From DTKD01 sp050948905 (GTDB taxonomy: Bacteria; Armatimonadota; UBA5829), in assembly GCA_050948905.1 (NCBI GenBank), contig JBMNES010000001.1:1488001-1552000 (forward strand): 64,000 nucleotides of DNA, read 5' to 3'. Numbering within the stretch: position 1 is the stretch's first letter; every line of letters starts with the position of its first letter. The notes under the pieces were generated by a model that worked only from the letters and a program-made list of their open reading frames with translations, ran no database searches and was not told the DNA's origin. Positions 25,038 to 33,200 of this stretch are shown piece after piece. The position numbers and the translations under genes are program-made.

Positions 25038-26017
25038 TAATTGATATGACTGTTGCTGCCATAAATCCGGAATATGGGCTGGTCACCGCGATTATCGCGG
25101 GATGGCTGGTGCTCGGCTATGTGGTCTGGTGGGTTGGTGACCGCGTGGTTACGCGCAGAAGAAAGACGTTAGCAATGAGGAGTGCGAGCGCGCAGAGGCT
25201 GACTGAGGAGCCGGCGGGTGTTGAAGAGTCGTGGTTCTTTGACAGTATCGAGAGTGTGGTATTCGACAACAATCTGACCAGGAAGCTGCTGGTCAAGCTG
25301 GAACGCGCTGGATTGGAGCTCAAACCAAGCGAGTTTGTCGGTATTACCGGCGCGATATCTCTGGCGTTGGCGATCACGCTGGCTTTGGTTCTCCGGTTTC
25401 CCGGATCGCAATTTGTCGGCCTTATCGTAGGCGTCGTTGGTGCGTGGGCTTATCTGGAATCCAAATGTGCTCGCAGGCTGGCCGCCTTCAACAGTCAGCT
25501 TCCCGACGCGCTTTCGCTTATAGCCTCGGCGCTGAGAAGCGGCACCGGTTTCGAACATGCTGCATTGATGGTGCGCGACGAACTGCCGTCTCCGATGTCT
25601 GATGAATTCGCCCGTTTTTTAAATGAGACAGGAGTCGGATTGCCATTTGAGGACGCAATGAAGCGTATGGTGACGCGGGTGCAGAGCTACGATCTGGAGC
25701 TTGCTGCTGTGGCAATGATAGTCAACAGACAGGTCGGGGGCGATCTGGCGACTATATTGGACAACATCGGAGGAATGATACGGGACAGGGTGCGGCTGGA
25801 ACGCGAGGTTTCCGCGTTGACGGTGGAAGGTCGGATGTCGGGGACCATTTTGCTCGTTATGCCATTCGTGATGGCGGGTCTGATATTAACCGTAAACCCC
25901 GGCTATCTCACGGTGCTGTTGACCGACACCATCGGCAAGATTCTTATGGCCGGTGCGTTAGTGTTGCAGGTTTTAGGGATAGTGATCATTAGGGAGATTT
26001 TGAAGATCGACTACTAA
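25034..26017 (+). CDS. tadB: Tad inner-membrane platform protein TadB
   Basis: A 327-residue T2SSF-domain membrane protein. There are N-terminal helices (about 12-30 and 105-150), the cytoplasmic helical domain (FNSQLPDALSLIASALRSG, a signature of TadB/GspF-like proteins) and C-terminal helices. With TadC it forms the inner-membrane platform acted on by CpaF. The GTG at 25034 overlaps the cpaF stop (GTGA), indicating coupling; the ATG at 25046 is the alternative start. Confidence 0.9.
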   Translation: MIIDMTVAAINPEYGLVTAIIAGWLVLGYVVWWVGDRVVTRRRKTLAMRSASAQRLTEEPAGVEESWFFDSIESVVFDNNLTRKLLVKLERAGLELKPSEFVGITGAISLALAITLALVLRFPGSQFVGLIVGVVGAWAYLESKCARRLAAFNSQLPDALSLIASALRSGTGFEHAALMVRDELPSPMSDEFARFLNETGVGLPFEDAMKRMVTRVQSYDLELAAVAMIVNRQVGGDLATILDNIGGMIRDRVRLEREVSALTVEGRMSGTILLVMPFVMAGLILTVNPGYLTVLLTDTIGKILMAGALVLQVLGIVIIREILKIDY

Positions 26018-26020
26018 TAG

Positions 26021-26118
26021 GCGGTTGTCGGTTATCGGTTGTCGGTTAACGGTCGTCGGTTGTCGGTTCCCAAACCCTGTCATTTCGAGCGAAGCGAGAA
26101 ATCTGCTTTTTCGGGTTC
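26021..26118. repeat. GGTTGTCGGTT array and dispersed repeat between tadB and tadC
   Basis: An array of GGTTGTCGGTTATC-type units (26022-26069) is followed by one full dispersed element, GTCATTTCGAGCGAAGCGAG then AAATCTGCTTTTTCGG, from 26079. It inserts about 127 bp into an otherwise tightly packed operon. Confidence 0.85.
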
Positions 26119-26144
26119 AGACTTGATTTCGGAGGTACATCGAA

Positions 26145-27038
26145 TTGCCTGTTTTAATAAGCATATTGTGTGCGATGACGGTGTTTTTGTTTATTGTGGG
26201 TCTGACTCGGGCTGGAGAATCGACGCTGCGGGGCCAGAGGCTGGGCATATCGTTGGATCCGGATCTGGACAAGCCACTGGTAGGGCGACTGATCGTTCCA
26301 TTGTGGAACAGAGTCGTCGACGCATTAGCACGTCATATTCCTGGCGCCGCCCTCAAGGCACTCAGCGCCGAGCTGGAGCGCGCTGGATGGACGCTGCGAC
26401 CTGCCACGTTTGTAACCTATCGTATCATCAGCACCGTGGTGCTCGCAATTTTGGCTGGCTGGCTGGGCCGGAAATTGGACTTACAGACCTCCGAGATTAT
26501 CTTATTGCTGATAGGCGGTGGGATAGCGGGATTCTTGTTTCCGAAGGCCATACTCTCACGAAAGATAAACGACCGACAGCAGAGTATTATTCGTCTACTA
26601 CCGGACGCCATCGATTTGCTGGTGGTCTGTGTGGAGGCAGGGTTGGGGATGGATGCCGCGATGGATCAGGTGGTCGATAAAATGTCCGGGCCGTTGTCGC
26701 AGGAATTCAAAAAGACTCTCGATGATATCGCCATCGGTCGTCGTCGAATAGACGCTCTGCGGACTACATCCCAGCGCGTCGATGTGCCGCAATTGAGGAT
26801 ATTTGTGGCGGCGCTGTATCAGGCAGAAACACTTGGCGGCAGCATATCGCAGGTGCTTCGTGAGCAATCCGACAGCCTGCGCATACAAAGAAATCTACGG
26901 GCTCGTGAAGAGGCCGCTAAACTCCCGCTCAAACTTCTCTTCCCGACGGCGCTTTGCATTATGCCTTCTTTGTTTGTAGTAGTGTTGGCGCCGGGGGTAA
27001 TTAAGCTGTTAAATGTCTTGCGGGTGATGGCTCGATAA
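26145..27038 (+). CDS. tadC: Tad inner-membrane platform protein TadC
   Basis: A 297-residue T2SSF-domain protein, partner of TadB. It shows an N-terminal helix (LISILCAMTVFLFIVGLT), the pair of central helices around ILAGWLGRKL and EIILLLIGGGIAGFLFP, the motif LLPDAIDLLVVCVEAGLGMD typical of TadC, and C-terminal helices (LLFPTALCIMPSLFVVVLAP). The start is TTG with GGAGG 9 nt upstream; no ATG fits. It is the last recognisable core Tad gene. Confidence 0.9.
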   Translation: MPVLISILCAMTVFLFIVGLTRAGESTLRGQRLGISLDPDLDKPLVGRLIVPLWNRVVDALARHIPGAALKALSAELERAGWTLRPATFVTYRIISTVVLAILAGWLGRKLDLQTSEIILLLIGGGIAGFLFPKAILSRKINDRQQSIIRLLPDAIDLLVVCVEAGLGMDAAMDQVVDKMSGPLSQEFKKTLDDIAIGRRRIDALRTTSQRVDVPQLRIFVAALYQAETLGGSISQVLREQSDSLRIQRNLRAREEAAKLPLKLLFPTALCIMPSLFVVVLAPGVIKLLNVLRVMAR

Positions 27039-27085
27039 CAAGGCTCATCAGTATCAATTTAGTCGAAATAATACACACAAATCCC

Positions 27086-27114
27086 TTGACAATGTAGACA
27101 ACGCTGGCTATACT
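27086..27114 (+). promoter_or_regulatory. Sigma70-type promoter of the secreted propeller gene
   Basis: TTGACA (27086-27091), a 17-nt spacer and TATACT (27109-27114) form a near-consensus promoter 48 bp after tadC. The predicted transcript has an unusually long leader of about 190 nt. Confidence 0.78.
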
Positions 27115-27143
27115 GCATCTATATTTGAATACGGATGCGTAAA

Positions 27144-27290
27144 GCCGTACCTCTTCTTCCCAAAACCCTACGGCCCTGACGCTTGCATCGACCTGAGCAG
27201 CTTGAATCTATCGTTGCTCAGAACGATGAAGCGAGCGTCGGCTGCCCCTACGGAAAGCAACCGCGAGTGCTCACACGCCTGATTGTGTGG
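27144..27290 (+). promoter_or_regulatory. Structured 5' leader of unknown class
   Basis: Between the promoter and the coding start the RNA can form a 6-bp stem GCCGTA/TACGGC (27144-27149 with 27169-27174). It can also form a long interrupted hairpin: GACGCT/AGCGTC (27178-27183 with 27234-27239), CATCG/CGATG (27186-27190 with 27224-27228) and CTGAGCA/TGCTCAG (27193-27199 with 27215-27221). A third stem is CACAC/GTGTG (27272-27276 with 27285-27289). The region GCCCCTACGGAAAGCAACCG between stems is unpaired and purine-rich. I could not match it to a known riboswitch consensus. No leader peptide is convincing. Confidence 0.5.
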
Positions 27291-27314
27291 CGCGTCGAAG
27301 AGGAGAGTATGGCA

Positions 27315-29702
27315 ATGACATTAAAAGCCTGTTATCGAAATCTGGGCCTTGCGCTCTTGCTTGCAATGGCTGTCTCCGGCAGCAGCATTGCCCAAAAAAC
27401 CTACACCACAACTGCCGACTTTAAAACCGGGATACTGCAGGGTGTAGAATGCGATTCTATCCCCGATCAACTGCAGTTGGTCCCTGATGACTGCAAAACG
27501 CTGTCCTTTATTTGGGTGCCGAACGAAAGTGGCACCATCTCCAAGGTTTGCACTACCACCGGCAACGAACTCGCGCGATACCGCGTAGTGCCGCCGAACC
27601 TTCCTGTGCTGCCATATTCTGGCCTGGATAACTTCGGCTGGCCCTCTCGCACGACTGTCTGCAGCGACGGCAGTTGCTGGGTTGCCAACAGAACTGCGGG
27701 TACTGTGGTTAAAATTGGCCTGTTGGAAGCAAACCAGTGGATCGATAGAAATAACGATGGCATAGTGCAGACGTCAAGAGATCTTAACGGAGATGGAGTA
27801 ATATCCGGCGACGAGATGCTGCCGTGGGGAGAGGACGAATGCGTTCTCTATGAGGTGGTTTTAGTCTCTGGATATGAAGGAGTTTTCTATCCGGGCACAT
27901 ACACCGGGCCTTACGACCCGGACGATTGGAGCGGCGTATCGCCGCGCGCCGTCGTTAAGGATGAAAACGATGACATCTGGGTCGGCAGTTGGGGCAGGCG
28001 GATGTATTTTCACGTGGCCGGCGCTCAATTGCCTGCGCTGCCGTCAGCTATCACAATTGATAAAACGATCGACGTCTCCCCGCACAGGCCGTTTGGCGCT
28101 GTTATGGACAGCACTGGCAAAGTATGGTCGGCGGGTAGAGACAACGGAGATATTGTAAGGTTCGATCCAGCGGCATCCCCTGCCACATTCGACCGTATCT
28201 TCCTGCCTCATATGTCTTATGGACTCGCGCTGGATAGCCTGGGGCATTTGTTTGTTACGGGCTATACGGAAAACGAGGTAAGCCGGATAGATACGGCGAC
28301 GATGAATATAGACTGGTCCAAGAGGCTGCCTGGTTTGGCGGGCAGCCGGGGCGCAGTGTGTACGCCTGATAACGACCTTTGGGTTACAAACTCCGCATCC
28401 AACACCATCACCCGCTACGATAACGGTGGCGTCTTGAAGGCGACAATCGACGATGCGGGAGCGGAGCCGTCGGGCATTTCGGTCGATGTAAACGGTGATG
28501 TCTGGGCTTGTAACCGTATGGACAATTTCGTCTACAGCATCGATCCGATAACCCAACTTTTCGTCGTTCGAAAGAACCTGCCATCATCTAACGGCCACTA
28601 CGGCTACAACGATATGACAGGCTCATTTTACAGGTGTATTGCCACGAATACCGGCACATGGACTGTGGTATATGACAGCGGAGCGGCCGGCACACAATGG
28701 GATAACGTTTCGTGGCACGATCAGACATTGCCTCCTGGTCTTGGCGGAGTCGCGATTAATCCATCCGGCATCACCGTCAGCGTCCAGAGTTCTGTCGATT
28801 CGACCACATTTTCGCCCGCTGAAACGGCTCAAAACGGCCTGCCTTTGGAGGCTACTCCGCCTGGGCGATATTTAAAAGTTGTTGTCCTGTTCCAGCGTGA
28901 TCCGGGCCAGGCCTCTCCTGTGCTATACGATCTCACTATTACTCCGGGCCAGCAGGTGGATCCGCCTGTCACTGAGTTTAATCTGCTTCAAGCGTACTGC
29001 GGCGGGAGCTGTGAGCCGAACCTCGCCTGGGCTGGTATACGTGGCCGAAGTGGGTCTGATGTGATTACGGCGGTGCCTGGGGTCTTTGCATTCGACCCGG
29101 GTGGTCCGAATTGGCCGAATTTCGTCTCTGCCGCGGCGCAGAACAAGCCCTACACTCTGACCAACGTTCGCCTCTCCAAGACCGTGCCACAGTATGTTTG
29201 TGCGGTCCCTATCGGGGGTAAACCGGTGCTGCAGCAGGGCAGTGCGCGCATCCGTACGTGGTGGCCGCTGATGTATGAGCTGCCGGGCACGACGTGGACC
29301 CTGACTCTGGATTATAAGCTTGATGAGGCGCCTTATTCAGCTATGCAGGACGTTTGGTCGTGGCAGGTCGATGCAACACTCGATAGCCTGGAAGGCCTTG
29401 TGCGGCTGTTTTATGAACTGCCCGCTGGTAACTGCCAGGTTCCGCTTATCTCCAGCGCATCGCTATACAATCGTCTGCTAACCGATATTGCAGCGCTTAA
29501 GTCGATGAATCCATCGGATCCTGCGATGGCTGATGCGTTTTACGACTTTATTTTATTTGTAGAAAACAACTGTGCTACAGCCGGCTGTGGAGAATGTACT
29601 GCACAGGCAGGAATACGCAACACGCTTGAAAATCCGGCGTGCTGCAAGATTCTGGCAGATGCCGACTATATCGCAGAAGCACTGGGGGTGTTCAAAAGAT
29701 AA
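27315..29702 (+). CDS. Secreted NHL/Vgb-like beta-propeller protein with Ca-binding loops and a shared C-terminal domain
   Basis: A 795-residue exported protein with signal peptide NLGLALLLAMAVSGSSIAQ. Residues about 100-480 hold at least six blade motifs of the NHL/virginiamycin-lyase type, such as AVMDSTGKVWSAGRDNGDIV, ALDSLGHLFVTGY and SVDVNGDVWACN. Two dockerin or EF-hand-like loops, DRNNDGIVQTSRD and DLNGDGVISGDE (about 144-167), interrupt the first blades. The last 230 residues form a cysteine-containing domain also found at the end of the next gene (WWPLMYELPGTTW, VPLIS, FVENNC, NPACCKILAD). ATG 27315 is preferred over 27309 because GAGGAG is 9 nt upstream of it. The enzyme residues of Vgb were not identified. 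It could be a Tad-associated surface or adhesive protein, which is inference from position. Confidence 0.75.
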   Translation: MTLKACYRNLGLALLLAMAVSGSSIAQKTYTTTADFKTGILQGVECDSIPDQLQLVPDDCKTLSFIWVPNESGTISKVCTTTGNELARYRVVPPNLPVLPYSGLDNFGWPSRTTVCSDGSCWVANRTAGTVVKIGLLEANQWIDRNNDGIVQTSRDLNGDGVISGDEMLPWGEDECVLYEVVLVSGYEGVFYPGTYTGPYDPDDWSGVSPRAVVKDENDDIWVGSWGRRMYFHVAGAQLPALPSAITIDKTIDVSPHRPFGAVMDSTGKVWSAGRDNGDIVRFDPAASPATFDRIFLPHMSYGLALDSLGHLFVTGYTENEVSRIDTATMNIDWSKRLPGLAGSRGAVCTPDNDLWVTNSASNTITRYDNGGVLKATIDDAGAEPSGISVDVNGDVWACNRMDNFVYSIDPITQLFVVRKNLPSSNGHYGYNDMTGSFYRCIATNTGTWTVVYDSGAAGTQWDNVSWHDQTLPPGLGGVAINPSGITVSVQSSVDSTTFSPAETAQNGLPLEATPPGRYLKVVVLFQRDPGQASPVLYDLTITPGQQVDPPVTEFNLLQAYCGGSCEPNLAWAGIRGRSGSDVITAVPGVFAFDPGGPNWPNFVSAAAQNKPYTLTNVRLSKTVPQYVCAVPIGGKPVLQQGSARIRTWWPLMYELPGTTWTLTLDYKLDEAPYSAMQDVWSWQVDATLDSLEGLVRLFYELPAGNCQVPLISSASLYNRLLTDIAALKSMNPSDPAMADAFYDFILFVENNCATAGCGECTAQAGIRNTLENPACCKILADADYIAEALGVFKR

Positions 29703-29741
29703 CATTAACACTGCCACTGCCGGTTGTTAATAAAACTGGTA

Positions 29742-29950
29742 TTGACTAGAGTTTCGAATGTTATCATAATGCTTTTGACAAATGTGGCTATCGACCGCGA
29801 CGACAGTATATCAGCAATTCGACAAAGTGCTGTAGATTGCAGATAGCGGGCTGATCGCCGAGGGATTAAGACTTTTCGTTTGGACAACTGAATATCGCGT
29901 GTAGACGGGTTCGTTTGTGAGACGGGCGGGGAGGTTGCCGCCTCCCCGCC
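29742..29950 (+). ncRNA. Possible small transcript between promoter-like and terminator-like sequences
   Basis: The 500-bp gap after the propeller gene has TTGACT, 17 nt and CATAAT (29742-29770), followed about 155 nt later by the hairpin at 29925-29950. This arrangement could express a small RNA of about 170 nt, but no known family was recognised. Bases 29951-30203 hold the leader of the next gene, with no clear promoter. Confidence 0.2.
29925..29950 (+). terminator. GC-rich hairpin terminator
   Basis: A perfect 10-bp stem, GGCGGGGAGG / CCTCCCCGCC, has a 6-nt loop. It lies 220 nt after the propeller gene stop and has no T-tract. Confidence 0.6.
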
Positions 29951-30203
29951 GCACTAGCGCAGTATGGTTTCCACTTGAGAGGGGTCACCGAAGCCGCGCT
30001 AAATTGTATTTCTCCTCACGATCCCGCTCAGGGAAGTGGAATCCCAGACTTTTATCACCTCAAGCATGATGCCGGTTGGAGGCTGTGATGTCAAGTTGGC
30101 ATACGCAGCCGCAAAAGTCATGGGTATTCCGGTGTACCAGAATGTTTGGTACCACATTGTATTAATTCCATGAAAAAGGCTGAAAGAGAGGAGAAATGAG
30201 GAC

Positions 30204-33200
30204 ATGAAGATTAAATGTTGCATTGTATTTGTCGCGGCAGCCTTGCTCGCGACATTAGCAATGCCTGTAGGCGCCACTACCATAACATTTACCGGCAATG
30301 TCTTGAACGACTTCGACGGCAAGCCGGGAGTGTTTAGTCAGGTGGATACTACGGACCAGATGACGCAAGACCCCTTGCATAATCAAAATGTTCCCGGTTG
30401 TATGGACTCGCCGATGGGGCTCAACTGTTTTGTGATCCCGCCGACGACCAAGTTCTCGCCTTCCGGTTTCAATGTCGAAAGGGTATATTGGTGTTACGAT
30501 TGTGCCTCGGATTGTTTGTATATCGGACTCAAGCTCCCAGATGAACGCATAGCCTGGGACATGAACGATGACAACCTTATTCTGCAAAGTATCGCAGCCC
30601 CCGGCACGCAGCTGCAGGATCAGTTCAGAGACACGGACTATGAAGAATATGTCTTTTACTTTGGTGTCGATCAAATACTGCACAACCAGGACCAGCCGGA
30701 CACTTTCGTCGAAACCTTTAAGGTTGCTATAAATGATATGAACGGGGGAGCAGACCCCGATTTGCATATCACTAAGAACAATCTGCCCTATGCCGGGGTG
30801 ACGGCTACATGGTTTAAGGGGCCGAGAATCCCGCCGAACTTCCCGGGTACCGAGAAAGATATTGAGGTAAAGGTCTGCGGGATTCGGGCCGCATATCCAG
30901 GAGGAGGACTGAAAAAGCCCGTAATACTCAAGACCAGAAGCGGCGGCCCTGGAGACTTGACAGACGAGGATACCACCGAGCAGCAGCTATTTTTGGAATG
31001 CGATGCGTGTATATCGATCACCAAGGAAGTAGCCTGTTCGGAGGATGGGCCGTTTGATTCCGCAGTAGTGCAGCCGGCCACGTTTATCAGTAGTACGGAT
31101 ACGGTGAACGCGACGGGGCACGGGCTGGTGAACGGCGATCAGGTGAGATTCAACACCATCGTCACCACCACAGGAATAAACACTGCAACGGCCTATTTCG
31201 TGATTAATGCAAATGCGAACTCCTTCCAGGTGTCTCTCACCAAAGGTGGTTCTGCCGTTGATCTGTTGGGTGATGGCACGGGAAGCTTCCACAAGATAGT
31301 GCATATAGACATCCTCGCAGGCAATCCCGTCTATTTCGCACTTACTGTTACCAACTGTGGCAGTGAGAACCTTGAAAATGTTACCATCACAGACGTTGGG
31401 TGCACTGGCGGGATCACCGACTGCTCGAACATCGTGATCGGCGATGTCGCTTCCGGTGAATCGGTTACCCGAATCTGTTCGTATAGCTCGATAACGGCCA
31501 GTTGTCTGAACACTGCGACGGCAACTGGGACAGGGGAGTTTAGCGAAGAGGTTGTTAGTGCGGTGGACTTCGCACAGGTGAACGTGTTGAACCCGAGTTT
31601 GGCGTGTTCGACGCTGGTCAGCGATAGTCCGGACTTCACTAACGCAGGTGTGGTTCTCGATTTGCCGTGCGGCAGTGACATTGCAAACGTCTACTATCAG
31701 CTCTGCCTGACAAACACTGGAGATGCTCCTATCAATTTTGGCACCTCCGGACCTTGCGGTATCACCAACTCGTTGCTGGACGTTGCGACGTCTGGCATAT
31801 CGGGGCTGCCGGTCGATGTTTGCGCTTTGTTTAGAGCACAGCCGCAGCTCGCTGGCGGTATTTTGGCCCCGGGTGCGCAGGTTTGTGTGACTGTTGGGCC
31901 GCTTGGCTTCGACAAGTGCGCGTTGTGCAAGGCTGATAAGAGGGTTATCACCAACAATTTCCTGGCAACTGGGAGTGTAGATCTGGGTGATTGCGGCGCT
32001 ACAACCGTCACCACCACGACTTGCACGACCACCGTTAACCTGTGTTGCGAACCGTCGATCGAGATAACTAAACAGGTCGCCTGCACAACGGAAGAGGCTG
32101 ATTGTGCCGACGGTGACTATAAGGACTCGGTTAACGTATTGCCTGGCGAATATGTCTGCTTCAAGATCGTAGTCACAAACACCGGCTGCGATGACCTTGT
32201 AGACGTGTCGATCGCCGACTTTCTGTCTATGGAAGACAACGCGCTTTTGCCGTGTGCGGGGTGCTGCACCGGAGGAAACACTATTCCGGGCACGATTGCC
32301 GTCGGCAACCTCGACATCGGCGCCAGCGCGACTTATTATTGCAAGTTCCAGACTAATCCTGCCTTCTCGGTTACTGGGACAACCATCGACGCGACGAATA
32401 TAGCTACGGTGACTGGAACCGGCGCAACTTCAGGGCTGCCTGTAAGCGACGGACCGGTCAGCGCTACGGTCAACATCGATATTCCGTCGATAACGTGCAG
32501 CACTTTGGTAAATAACACAAATGACTTTACCAACGCTACTACCACGCTTGATCTGCCGTGCGGCGGAGACAATCTGGCGCCGGTATACTACCAACTGTGC
32601 GTCACCAACTCCGGTGAAGCGCCTGTCGATTTCGGCACAACCGGGCCGTGCGGAATTACGAACTCGCTGCTTGATAGTGCGTTCAGCGGCATCTCGGGGC
32701 TGCCGGTCGATGTCTGTGCGCTGTTCAGAGCACAGCCGCAACTATCTACTGGGATTCTGGCCCCCGGAGCTACGGTGTGCGCGGTGGTGGGGCCGCTTAA
32801 CTTCGACAAATGCGCGCTGTGCACAAACGGCACACGCACGATCACAAACAACTTCTCCGCTACCGGAACAGCCGGCAGCGACGATATTTGCGGTTCACAA
32901 CAGGTCTCCACTGATACCTGCACCACCACGGTCAATGTATGCTGCCAGCCGGCGATTACGATAACTAAAGAAGTGGCTTGCTCTTCGGAGGAAGCTGACT
33001 GTGCCGCTGGGGTCTACGGGGCGAGCGTTGACGTTCTCCGAGGCGGCTTTGTCTGCTTCAAGATAACCGTCACTAACAGCGGCTGCGATGATCTCAAAGA
33101 CGTGGTCATCACAGACACAATGACGATGGAGGATCAGGCGCTGCTGCCGTGTGGATCGTGCTGCACGGGCGGCAATGCTATTCCTGGCGCGATAACTGTC

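Noticed and set aside
26039..26680. Open frame with an HFERSEKSAF start overlapping tadC
   Set aside because: The N-terminus is translated dispersed repeat and the rest is an out-of-frame shadow of tadC; the same peptide appears in short frames at 416-983 and 36421-36774.
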